From the NCBI GenBank assembly GCA_038254525.1, contig JBBSGC010000117.1, positions 1 to 5,323 on the forward strand: DNA of 5,323 nt, written 5' to 3'. The notes beneath the pieces are model-generated. The model was not told the origin of the DNA. It saw nothing but the letters and a program-made list of their open reading frames with translations, and searched no databases. The stretch's first letter is position 1, and each line of letters opens with the position of its first letter. The DNA comes from JBBSGC01 sp038254525 (GTDB lineage Bacteria; Actinomycetota; Actinomycetes; Propionibacteriales; Nocardioidaceae). A program made the position numbers and the translations under genes. Positions 1-5,083 of this stretch are shown here, in pieces.

Positions 1-1
1 G

Positions 2-91
2 CGGGTCAGCTCGGCGGCGCTGGGCCGCGAGGCAGCGTGGAAGCCCCACGAGTCCGACTTCAGCGCGGACTGGCTCGCGGGCTTGACATGA
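2..91 (+). CDS. C-terminal end of an unidentified protein (5' truncated by the window edge)
   Basis: Reading from base 2 gives 29 codons and a TGA at 89-91. Nearly every third codon position is G or C, which is what a real gene in this genome looks like; the other two frames are less biased here. The peptide ends in ESDFSADWLAGLT, with a tryptophan-rich, acidic C-terminal tail (AAWKPHESDF before it). The stop overlaps the ATG of the next gene as ATGA, which suggests an operon with translational coupling. I do not recognise the family from these 29 residues, so no function is offered. The reading frame is well supported, the identity is not. Confidence 0.6.
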   Translation, partial: RVSSAALGREAAWKPHESDFSADWLAGLT

Positions 92-303
92 GCGGCTGCG
101 AGGACGTCACCGGGTCAGTTGACGACCCGTCGGGTGCCAAGAGCCGTGATGATCCGGCGCGGCGTCGCGAGCGGCTGGCCAGGATGGGCGCCATCCTCTC
201 CGACGTGACCGCCGACGAGACGGCCGCCGGCTGGGGAGAGCGCGACAGCCGCTCGGACGCGGATGAGCGCCTTGCCCGCGAGGTGCCCCCTCATCACGGC
301 TGA
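88..303 (+). CDS. small charged hypothetical protein (71 aa), actinobacterial type
   Basis: This is a small soluble protein with no signal peptide or membrane segment. I chose the ATG at 88 because it overlaps the stop of the upstream gene (ATGA); the frame is open back to the window edge, but that extension overlaps the better-supported frame of the upstream gene. The first 20 residues look poorly constrained (Gly, Ser, Asp). The rest is a basic-acidic helix-like stretch (DDPARRRERLARMGAIL) followed by DVTADETAAGWGERD and a C-terminal EVPPHHG. The DET..GWGER...PPHHG pattern is one I recall from short uncharacterised actinobacterial proteins that end in RPPHH or RPPHW; their function is unknown to me. 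It probably depends on translation of the gene upstream, since no clear Shine-Dalgarno precedes it. A hairpin starts 17 bases after the stop. The gene is likely real, its function open. Confidence 0.62.
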   Translation: MSGCEDVTGSVDDPSGAKSRDDPARRRERLARMGAILSDVTADETAAGWGERDSRSDADERLAREVPPHHG

Positions 304-319
304 GCAGCCAATCCGTTTG

Positions 320-338
320 GCACAGGGGTCCCCTGTGC
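320..338. terminator. palindrome/hairpin after the small hypothetical gene
   Basis: GCACAGGGG (320-328) and CCCCTGTGC (330-338) are perfect inverted repeats around a single T at 329, starting 17 bases after the stop codon at 303. As RNA it would be a GC-rich stem whose innermost pairs must open to form a loop. There is no T-tract, which is common for actinobacterial terminators. A terminator for the upstream operon is the simplest reading, but such a tight 19-bp palindrome could equally be a protein-binding site, especially as its core recurs at 355-363. Confidence 0.45.
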
Positions 339-367
339 TCGACCTAGCGTTGTAGGGGACCCCAGTG
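324..367. repeat. paired AGGGGWCCCCWGTG palindromic repeats, 30 bp apart
   Basis: AGGGGTCCCCTGTG (324-337) and AGGGGACCCCAGTG (354-367) match at 12 of 14 positions; the two differences are T/A swaps. Each core is a 9-bp palindrome (GGGGTCCCC centred at 329, GGGGACCCC centred at 359). The centre-to-centre distance of 30 bp is close to three helical turns. CCCCT (330-334) can also pair with AGGGG (354-358), so as RNA the region could switch between two local hairpins and one larger one. No gene starts nearby in a suitable orientation, so a role as a promoter operator is not obvious. Confidence 0.5.
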
Positions 368-393
368 ACCGGGCGGCCAGGCTCGCCAGGCGG

Positions 394-420
394 CGTCACG
401 TTCAACGCTGAACGGTGACG
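394..420. terminator. 11-bp hairpin downstream of the SAF-domain gene
   Basis: CGTCAC-GTTCA (394-404) pairs with TGAAC-G-GTGACG (409-420). This makes an 11-bp stem with one bulged G (414) and a four-base ACGC loop. On the minus strand it begins 38 bases past the stop of the SAF-domain gene (459), so it is well placed to end that transcript. It lacks a U-tract on either strand, so it may be a factor-assisted terminator or an RNA-stabilising 3' end. Confidence 0.5.
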
Positions 421-458
421 GGCAGCCCTGCCTCGGGGTGGCGGCGCGTGCAGTGAGC

Positions 459-1103
459 TCAACCCTCGGGTGGCGAGGTCACCACGACCGTCAGCGCGTC
501 GCGTACTCCGGACTCGGCCAACGCCAGCGCGGTCGCCTCGGGAACAGCGATGACCAGTGGCTGTCCCTCGCCGGTCGCCCGCGGCTGCGAAGCTCCCGGT
601 AGCGCGATGACGGGGGCCCCGCGAGCGATCACGCTGGCGCCGCCGCCACGCAGGTCCGCCCCAACGACATCCACCCAGTCACCGGGATGTACGACATCGC
701 CGACCGCCGGATCGGTAACCCGAATGGTGGCCAGCACGGTGCCCGCCGGATAGCCGTCGAGCAGGGCGGGTTGCACCAATGCGAGATCGGTCAGCGGTTG
801 ACCGGCCCGCACTGGTGCCACCAGCAGGCGGCCGAGTGGGGGGTGTCGCGCGTCCAGGACGCCCTCTGGGACCAGGTTTGTGTCGAGCTGGATCGTGGCC
901 AGATCGTCGCGCTGCAACGGCCGTCCGGCGGGCAGGTCATGCGCGGCCACGGCGACAGGCTTCGTCGCCGGAGCCGCAGGCCGCGCCGCATTGATACCGA
1001 CGATAACCGCGACTCCGGCCAGGCCCGCGGCGAGCCAGCGTCGGTGCGTGGCGACCAGCCGGCGGAACCGCTCGCGCACTTTCGGCAGCCGGTGACCTGT
1101 CAT
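459..1103 (-). CDS. SAF-domain protein, CpaB/RcpC-like, membrane-anchored
   Basis: The protein has 214 residues. A basic cytoplasmic N-terminus (residues 1-22, rich in Arg) is followed by one membrane segment (about 23-40, WLAAGLAGVAVIVGINAA). A SAF domain covers about 48-110, with the hallmark VAAHDLPAGRPLQRDDL and LGRLLVAPVRAGQPLT. An RcpC-like region covers about 120-208, with VGDVVHPGDWVDVV and a final ALTVVVTSPP. Known CpaB/RcpC proteins serve Flp/tight-adherence pilus export, probably binding periplasmic glycan through the SAF fold. No pilus genes are visible here, so a pilus role is only a family inference; stand-alone SAF proteins of unknown role are common in actinobacteria. The ATG at 1103 lacks a Shine-Dalgarno but has TACTGT six bases upstream, suggesting a leaderless mRNA. 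The FmdB gene lies 137 bases upstream on the same strand, so read-through is possible. The family call is firm, the function is not. Confidence 0.85.
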   Translation of the reverse strand: MTGHRLPKVRERFRRLVATHRRWLAAGLAGVAVIVGINAARPAAPATKPVAVAAHDLPAGRPLQRDDLATIQLDTNLVPEGVLDARHPPLGRLLVAPVRAGQPLTDLALVQPALLDGYPAGTVLATIRVTDPAVGDVVHPGDWVDVVGADLRGGGASVIARGAPVIALPGASQPRATGEGQPLVIAVPEATALALAESGVRDALTVVVTSPPEG

Positions 1104-1109
1104 GCCAGG

Positions 1110-1115
1110 ACAGTA
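1110..1115 (-). promoter_or_regulatory. putative -10 box of the SAF-domain gene (leaderless start)
   Basis: On the minus strand TACTGT fits TANNNT and ends six bases before the ATG at 1103, which would put the transcription start on the A of the start codon. The bases between (CCTGGC) contain no Shine-Dalgarno. No convincing -35 box is present at 16-19 bp spacing. Confidence 0.45.
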
Positions 1116-1171
1116 GGTGCGCGCGGCAGATGTGCGGCCTAGTCATCCACAGGCGAAGGGCGACGCTCAGC

Positions 1172-1237
1172 AACTCGCGGATGGGCGGTCGGAAACTCGC
1201 GGATGGGTGGTCGGAAACTCGCGGATCGGCGGTTGGG
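1172..1237. repeat. 22-bp tandem repeat, three copies, between fmdB-like and SAF genes
   Basis: Units start at 1172, 1194 and 1216, each beginning AACTCGCGGAT. Units 1 and 2 differ at one base (GGGCGG against GGGTGG); unit 3 diverges at its end (CGGCGGTTGGG). The array ends just short of the stop of the FmdB-like gene at 1241 and lies wholly outside coding sequence. The 22-bp period is not a multiple of three, in contrast to the 18-bp coding repeat next to it. No spacers separate the units, so this is a tandem repeat and not CRISPR. Its function is unknown; it lies in the 3' UTR of the FmdB-like mRNA. Confidence 0.85.
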
Positions 1238-1240
1238 CGG

Positions 1241-1699
1241 TCAGGCGGCGGAGCCGGAGTCCTTGGTCGCGCCGGACTTCGACCGCTCACCACCGTTCGA
1301 CCGCTCACCACCGTTCGACCGCTCACCGGACTTCGACCGCTCACCAGACTTCGACCGCGCGCCGGACTTCGAACGCTCAGCGCCGCTCGACCGCTCAGCA
1401 CCGTTCACCTTGGCCGGTGAGCCCGAGCTGGTGTCGCCACCCGAGCCCGACTCGCCACCGCCCGACGTCGTTCCGGACTCGGCCTTGGCGCTCGCGGCAG
1501 CGTCGGTGTCGGAGTCCTTCGTCGAGCGACTGTCGTTGCGGTAGAAGCCGGACCCCTTGAACACCACGCCGACTGCGCTGAACACCTTGCGCAGTCGCCC
1601 GGCGCAGTCCGGGCACTGCGTCAACGGCGCGTCAGTGAAGCTCTGCTGGGCCTCCAGGGTGTGACCGCACTGCGTGCAGGCGTACTGGTAGGTCGGCAC
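1241..1699 (-). CDS. FmdB-family zinc ribbon protein with hexapeptide-repeat tail
   Basis: This is a 152-residue protein. Residues 1-56 are the FmdB-type zinc ribbon: MPTYQYACTQCG, two CXXC pairs (Cys8/Cys11 and Cys29/Cys32) that should bind one zinc, then VFKGSGFYRND. FmdB takes its name from a putative regulator of amide/formamide use, but most members have no proven role. Residues 57-99 are a Ser/Gly/Thr/Asp-rich linker. Residues 100-141 are seven degenerate hexapeptides of the type SGERSK or GGERSN, encoded by an 18-bp tandem repeat, and the last 11 residues are KSGATKDSGSAA-like low complexity. Short FmdB proteins are usually about 70 to 110 residues with a serine-rich tail, so this tail is long. 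The start is GTG at 1699, supported by a strong Shine-Dalgarno, GGAGGAGA. It is divergent from the acylase and may be co-transcribed with the SAF gene downstream. The zinc ribbon call is firm; the biological role is unknown. Confidence 0.9.
   Translation of the reverse strand: MPTYQYACTQCGHTLEAQQSFTDAPLTQCPDCAGRLRKVFSAVGVVFKGSGFYRNDSRSTKDSDTDAAASAKAESGTTSGGGESGSGGDTSSGSPAKVNGAERSSGAERSKSGARSKSGERSKSGERSNGGERSNGGERSKSGATKDSGSAA
1278..1403. repeat. 18-bp coding minisatellite, seven units, in the FmdB-like tail
   Basis: Units of 18 bp start at 1278, 1296, 1314, 1332, 1350, 1368 and 1386. The plus-strand consensus is TTCGACCGCTCACCACCG. The first two are identical and the copies towards 1403 are more diverged (GAACGCTCAGCG, CTCGACCGCTCAG). 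The array is in frame on the minus strand and encodes residues about 100-141 of the FmdB-like protein, with an invariant Arg-Ser in each unit. A graded loss of identity along the array suggests recent duplication near the 3' end of the gene by slippage or unequal recombination. Confidence 0.92.
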
Positions 1700-1703
1700 G
1701 GTC

Positions 1704-1711
1704 TTCTCCTC
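1704..1711 (-). promoter_or_regulatory. ribosome binding site of the FmdB-like gene
   Basis: On the minus strand GGAGGAGA precedes the GTG at 1699 (spacer about 4 to 8 bases, depending on which AGGAG element pairs). It is nearly complementary to the anti-Shine-Dalgarno sequence and settles the GTG as the start. It is the only strong Shine-Dalgarno before any start in this window. Confidence 0.8.
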
Positions 1712-1741
1712 CGGGCGGGTGGTGAGCAGCGCTTTCGTCGG

Positions 1742-1776
1742 CGGGACGGCGAGCGCGCTGGCACTCGGCCGTCCCG
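1742..1776. other. long GC-rich inverted repeat in the fmdB-like/acylase divergent region
   Basis: CGGGACGGC (1742-1750) and GCCGTCCCG (1768-1776) are perfect inverted repeats. The inner GAG (1751-1753) can pair with CTC (1764-1766) if G1767 bulges, giving a 12-bp stem with a 10-base loop. It sits in the 151-bp gap between two divergent genes, about 43 bases upstream of the FmdB-like start and 75 bases upstream of the acylase start. It could be a regulator site or a 5'-UTR structure of either mRNA; the sequence alone does not decide. Confidence 0.5.
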
Positions 1777-1838
1777 ACTGCCAATGGTCGCACGCTGGGT
1801 CAAGTCTGGGGGGAAGCTCCGCAGGAGCTGCGCCGAGG

Positions 1839-1844
1839 CAGAAT
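1839..1844 (+). promoter_or_regulatory. weak -10-like box of the acylase gene
   Basis: CAGAAT has the two most important -10 bases (A at position 2, T at position 6) and ends six bases before the GTG at 1851, the same spacing as at the SAF and cyclo-ligase genes. The alternative reading is a weak Shine-Dalgarno, GAGG at 1835-1838, 12 bases from the GTG, which is too distant to be ideal. A small hairpin, AGCTCC/GGAGCT (1815-1829), lies just upstream. Confidence 0.3.
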
Positions 1845-1850
1845 GCGCAC

Positions 1851-4400
1851 GTGCGACGGAACTTCCTGCTCTATGCCGCCGTCGCGCTGGCGATCGTGCT
1901 GGTAGCCGCCTCGGTGTTCGCCGTGGTGACCGTGCGCCGGCCCTTCCCGCAGATCGACGGCTCCCTTCGGGTCCCTGGGCTCAGCCAGCCCGTGCGCGTG
2001 ACCCGCGACAGCTACGGGGTGCCGCAGATCTATGCGGACAACTCCGACGACCTCTTCTTCGCGCAGGGCTACGTGCAGGCACAGGACCGGTTCTTCGAGA
2101 TGGACTTCCGTCGGCACGTGACGTCAGGGACCCTCTCGGAGCTGTTCGGGCGGCCAGCACTGGCAACCGACGAGGTCGTCCGCACCCTCGGTTGGCGCCG
2201 CGTGGCCGAGCGTGAGATCGGCATTCTCGACCCGGCGACCCGGCGGTATCTGCAGGACTACTCCGACGGCGTCAACGCCTACATCTCGGGCAAGAGCGGC
2301 GGCCAGCTGTCCCTGGAGTACTCGGTGCTCTCCCTCACCGGGCCCGACTACGTCCCGAGCGCGTGGACCCCCGCCGACTCGGTCGCCTGGCTCAAGGCGA
2401 TGGCCTGGGACCTGCGGGGCAACATGTCCGACGAGATCGACCGCCTGCTCGCCTCGACCAGGCTCGACACCCGCGAGGTCGAGCAGCTCTATCCCGACTA
2501 TCCGTACGCCGAGCACTCGCCTATCGTGACCTCCGGTGCGGTGCAGAAGGGCACCTTCGTCCAAGATCCGGGACGGTTGAAGCGACCGGCGCCACACCTC
2601 GGTGTAGGCACCGGCAGCTCGCAGCTCGCGCGCGTACGTACGGTGCTGGCCGGGTTGCCCACCCTGCTGGGGACCGGCGACGGCATCGGCTCCAACTCCT
2701 GGGCCGTCTCGGGGGAGATGACCGCCAGCGGCAAACCGCTGCTGGCCAACGACCCGCACCTCGCGCCGTCGATGCCTGCAATCTGGTACCAGATGGGTCT
2801 GCACTGCACGACGGTCGACACCGCGTGCCCGTTCGACGTCTCCGGCTTCACGTTCGCCGGCCTGCCCGGCGTCGTGATCGGCCACAACGACCAGATCGCC
2901 TGGGGCCTGACCACGATGGACGCCGACGTCACCGACCTCTACCTCGAGCGGGTCGACGACGCGTCACAGACCTACCAGTACGGCGCCCGACAGCTGCCGC
3001 TGCGCACGCGTACCGAGCAGTTCACGGTCGCCGGTGAGGACAAACCCGTGACGATCACCGTCCGCTCGACACGCGACGGGCCAATCCTCTCCGACGTCGA
3101 CAGCACGGCCGCCTACGTCGGACGATCAGCGGCCGCGTCGCTGCTGCCCGGGGTCGCGGGCCGCTCCTACGCCGTTGCGCTGCGGTGGACCGCGCTGACC
3201 CCCGGCCGCACGATGGACGCGGTGTTCGGCATCGATGCGGCCGGCACGTGGAACGAGTTCCGCAGCGCCGCCGCGTTGATGGACGTGCCGTCGCAGAACC
3301 TCGTGTACGCCGACGTCGCCGGCCACATCGGCTACCAGGCGCCCGGCCGGATCCCGATCCGACCGGCCGGCGACGACGGGCGCTGGCCGGTGCCCGGGTG
3401 GCAGCCAGGGCATGACTGGAAGGGTTACATCCCCTTCGACGCCCTGCCGTCGGTCCTCGACCCGCCCAGTGGCTATGTCGTGACCGCCAACCAGGCGGTG
3501 ATCGGACCCAGCTACCCGTATCTGCTGACCAGCGACTCGGCCTACGGCTACCGCAGCCAACGCATCATCGACCTGCTGCGCGGGCGCTCGGGTCTGACCG
3601 TCGATGACATGACGGCCATCCAGACCGACACCTACAACGCCAACGCGGCGACGCTCACGCCCTATCTGCAGCAGATCTCGCTGCCGACGCCCTACTACCG
3701 CCAGGGTCAGCGGCTGTTCCAGCACTGGGACTACTCGCAGCCCGCCGACTCCGCGGCGGCCGCGTACTTCAACGTGACCTGGCGCGACCTGCTGGCGCTG
3801 ACGTTCCACGACGAGCTGCCCGAAGCCGCGTGGCCTGACGGCGGTGAACGCTGGTTCGAGGTGGTCAAGGGCCTGCTGAAGCACCCCAACAGCCACTGGT
3901 GGGACGACGTCACAACCGAGCACGTGCGGGAGACCCGCGACGACATCCTCAAGGCGGCATTGCTGGCTGCACGCGACGACATGACGCGTCTCCAGTCGCG
4001 AGACGTCAGCAAGTGGACGTGGGGGCACCTGCACGAGCTCCGCCTGGTCAACCCGACCCTCGGGACCTCCGGCGTCGGAGCGGTCGAGTGGATGTTCAAC
4101 CGTGGCCCCTACGAGGTGGGTGGCGGAGGCGGCACGGTCGACGCGACGTCATGGGACGCGCGAGACGGCTTCGGCGTGACGTCGCTGCCGTCGATGCGGA
4201 TGGTGGTCGACCTGTCGGACTTCGACGCCTCCCGGTGGATCCAGGTCGGCGGGGAGTCCGGGCACGCGTTCGCCGGCAGCTACGTCGACCAGACACCCCT
4301 GTGGGTGGCCGGTGACACGCTGCCCTGGGCGTACTCCGCCGACGCGGTCGACGCCGCCACCAAGCACGTGCTCACCCTGGAGCCCGAGCCGACCTCGTAG
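1851..4400 (+). CDS. penicillin acylase family protein (Ntn-hydrolase), membrane-anchored or secreted
   Basis: This 849-residue amide hydrolase precursor is expected to cleave itself before Ser281 to give alpha and beta chains; the serine's own amino group acts as base. Residues 2-4 are basic and 5-28 form a hydrophobic signal or anchor segment with no clear cleavage site. The alpha part starts VRDSYGVPQIYAD-like (VTRDSYGVPQIYAD), then FAQGYVQAQDRFFEMD. The beta chain starts SNSWAVSG. By comparison with PvdQ and E. coli penicillin G acylase, Ser281 is the nucleophile, His303 is beta-23, Asn547 (in VVTANQ, beta-267) is the oxyanion asparagine, and Glu195, Asp359 and Asp362 match calcium ligands. 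Exactly two cysteines occur (319 and 326), plausibly a disulfide outside the cell. The family includes AHL, lipopeptide and beta-lactam acylases; the substrate here is unknown. GTG 1851 was chosen because the open frame upstream to 1719 adds a 44-residue non-homologous leader before the signal segment. It is a single gene, convergent with the cyclo-ligase. Confidence 0.93.
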   Translation: MRRNFLLYAAVALAIVLVAASVFAVVTVRRPFPQIDGSLRVPGLSQPVRVTRDSYGVPQIYADNSDDLFFAQGYVQAQDRFFEMDFRRHVTSGTLSELFGRPALATDEVVRTLGWRRVAEREIGILDPATRRYLQDYSDGVNAYISGKSGGQLSLEYSVLSLTGPDYVPSAWTPADSVAWLKAMAWDLRGNMSDEIDRLLASTRLDTREVEQLYPDYPYAEHSPIVTSGAVQKGTFVQDPGRLKRPAPHLGVGTGSSQLARVRTVLAGLPTLLGTGDGIGSNSWAVSGEMTASGKPLLANDPHLAPSMPAIWYQMGLHCTTVDTACPFDVSGFTFAGLPGVVIGHNDQIAWGLTTMDADVTDLYLERVDDASQTYQYGARQLPLRTRTEQFTVAGEDKPVTITVRSTRDGPILSDVDSTAAYVGRSAAASLLPGVAGRSYAVALRWTALTPGRTMDAVFGIDAAGTWNEFRSAAALMDVPSQNLVYADVAGHIGYQAPGRIPIRPAGDDGRWPVPGWQPGHDWKGYIPFDALPSVLDPPSGYVVTANQAVIGPSYPYLLTSDSAYGYRSQRIIDLLRGRSGLTVDDMTAIQTDTYNANAATLTPYLQQISLPTPYYRQGQRLFQHWDYSQPADSAAAAYFNVTWRDLLALTFHDELPEAAWPDGGERWFEVVKGLLKHPNSHWWDDVTTEHVRETRDDILKAALLAARDDMTRLQSRDVSKWTWGHLHELRLVNPTLGTSGVGAVEWMFNRGPYEVGGGGGTVDATSWDARDGFGVTSLPSMRMVVDLSDFDASRWIQVGGESGHAFAGSYVDQTPLWVAGDTLPWAYSADAVDAATKHVLTLEPEPTS

Positions 4401-4432
4401 GCACTCTCTTGGTGCCGACCAGTGGCCTCTCG

Positions 4433-4458
4433 CCTTCACCACGGAGCCGTGGTGAAGG
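4433..4458. terminator. bidirectional terminator hairpin overlapping the cyclo-ligase 3' end
   Basis: CCTTCACCACGG (4433-4444) and CCGTGGTGAAGG (4447-4458) are perfect inverted repeats around AG. In RNA this is an 11-bp stem with a four-base GAGC (or GCUC) loop. It begins 32 bases after the acylase stop. On the other strand it spans the last seven codons and the TGA (4436-4438) of the cyclo-ligase. A weaker GGCAC/GTGCC stem (4400-4404 with 4412-4416) lies just before it. There is no T-tract. Its position between convergent genes supports termination of both transcripts. Confidence 0.72.
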
Positions 4459-5047
4459 AGGTACGGCAGCGGACGAGTGCGCCGGGGGTCACCAGCGCGT
4501 GCACCTGCTGGTCGTGCGGCTCGACGGGCACCTCGCCGGCCGGCAGTTGTTCGTCGTCATGCAGCAGCAGGCAGCGCCACGTGGTCGCGTCGCAGCGGGC
4601 CAGCGCGCGGTCGTAGGACCCGCCGCCACGGCCCAGGCGGGCACCCGTCTGGTCGCCGGCCAGGCCGGGGCAGACCACGACGGCCGCGTCGGCCACGGCG
4701 TCGGGGCCGAGCCGTGGCCCGACAGGTTCCGGCAGCCCGCGCCGCCCGGGATGCAGCCCCGCGAGGTCGGTGAGCTCGCCCCAGTCCAGGTCTAGGTCCG
4801 GCCGGAGCACCGGAACCAGGACCCGCTGGCCGCCGGCGAGCAGGCTGGCCAGCAGTGGCCGGGTCCCCGGCTCGTCGCCAACCGAGACGTACGCGGCGAC
4901 GGCCGAGCCGGCGACGAGCTCTGGCAGCTGGACCACACGGGCGGCCAACGCGTCGGCGGCCGCGGACTGCCCCTCCGGTGAGCGCGCCCCTCGGGAGATC
5001 GCGACCTGGCGGCGCAGCTGCTGCTTGGCCAGCGCCACTTCGTCCAC
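4436..5047 (-). CDS. 5-formyltetrahydrofolate cyclo-ligase (5,10-methenyl-THF synthetase)
   Basis: This cytoplasmic enzyme converts 5-formyl-THF plus ATP to 5,10-methenyl-THF, ADP and phosphate, returning the storage folate to the one-carbon pool. The 203-residue length is normal for the family. Visible motifs are the N-terminal AKQQLRRQVAISR (residues 7-19, basic, nucleotide contact), AAYVSVGDEPGTRPLL (51-66, with the conserved Glu59), RVLVPVLRPD (75-84), the signature RLGRGGGSYDRAL (137-149, phosphate loop and YDR), and the closing VPVEPHDQQVHALVTP (173-188). The start is GTG at 5047. No Shine-Dalgarno precedes it, but a TACCCT -10 box ends six bases upstream, pointing to a leaderless mRNA. 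It is divergent from the uridylyltransferase gene by 44 bp and convergent with the acylase, whose stop is 35 bp away. I recall this enzyme next to a UTP-glucose-1-phosphate uridylyltransferase gene in many actinobacteria. Confidence 0.95.
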   Translation of the reverse strand: MDEVALAKQQLRRQVAISRGARSPEGQSAAADALAARVVQLPELVAGSAVAAYVSVGDEPGTRPLLASLLAGGQRVLVPVLRPDLDLDWGELTDLAGLHPGRRGLPEPVGPRLGPDAVADAAVVVCPGLAGDQTGARLGRGGGSYDRALARCDATTWRCLLLHDDEQLPAGEVPVEPHDQQVHALVTPGALVRCRTSFTTAPW

Positions 5048-5053
5048 GGAGCA

Positions 5054-5059
5054 AGGGTA
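5054..5059 (-). promoter_or_regulatory. -10 box of the cyclo-ligase gene (leaderless start)
   Basis: On the minus strand TACCCT matches TANNNT, and six bases (TGCTCC) separate it from the GTG at 5047, so transcription would begin at the start codon. The 20 bases upstream of the GTG contain no AGGAG-like element. No good -35 box is seen. Confidence 0.5.
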
Positions 5060-5077
5060 GGGACGCAGCCGCCCAAC

Positions 5078-5083
5078 TAGGAT
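5078..5083 (+). promoter_or_regulatory. -10 box of the uridylyltransferase gene (leaderless start)
   Basis: TAGGAT matches TANNNT well and lies eight bases before the ATG at 5092 (CGGGCGCC between), which allows a start at or next to the A of the ATG. No Shine-Dalgarno is present. The two divergent -10 boxes lie only 18 bp apart inside a 44-bp gap, so the two polymerases would share DNA and probably compete. Confidence 0.5.

Noticed and set aside
115..462. 115-codon minus-strand open frame over the small hypothetical gene and the palindromes
   Set aside because: It runs antisense to the better-supported small gene, crosses the hairpins, and has no recognisable features.
1172..1403. Possible CRISPR array
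   Set aside because: The units are directly tandem (22 bp and 18 bp) with no spacers between them, one array is coding, and no cas gene is present.
1203..1544. Plus-strand open frame of 113 codons with FDRSPP-type repeats across the FmdB-like tail
   Set aside because: An 18-bp repeat without stops stays open in several frames. The minus-strand frame has the zinc ribbon, a strong ribosome site and a family match, so this is its antisense shadow.
1843..1845. ATG eight bases before the chosen acylase start
   Set aside because: It is out of frame with the acylase and its product has no family features.
1719..1850. Longer acylase start at the ATG at 1719
   Set aside because: It adds 44 residues without family resemblance in front of a normal basic-plus-hydrophobic signal segment, and would cover the hairpin at 1742-1776 and the likely promoter. 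GTG 1851 fits better.
3126..4034. 302-codon minus-strand open frame inside the acylase gene
   Set aside because: It is antisense to well-conserved acylase sequence, and long antisense frames are expected at this GC content.
1851..4400. Calling the acylase a quorum-quenching enzyme or a beta-lactam acylase
   Set aside because: The active site shows family membership only; substrate cannot be read from the sequence, and no signalling or antibiotic genes are nearby.
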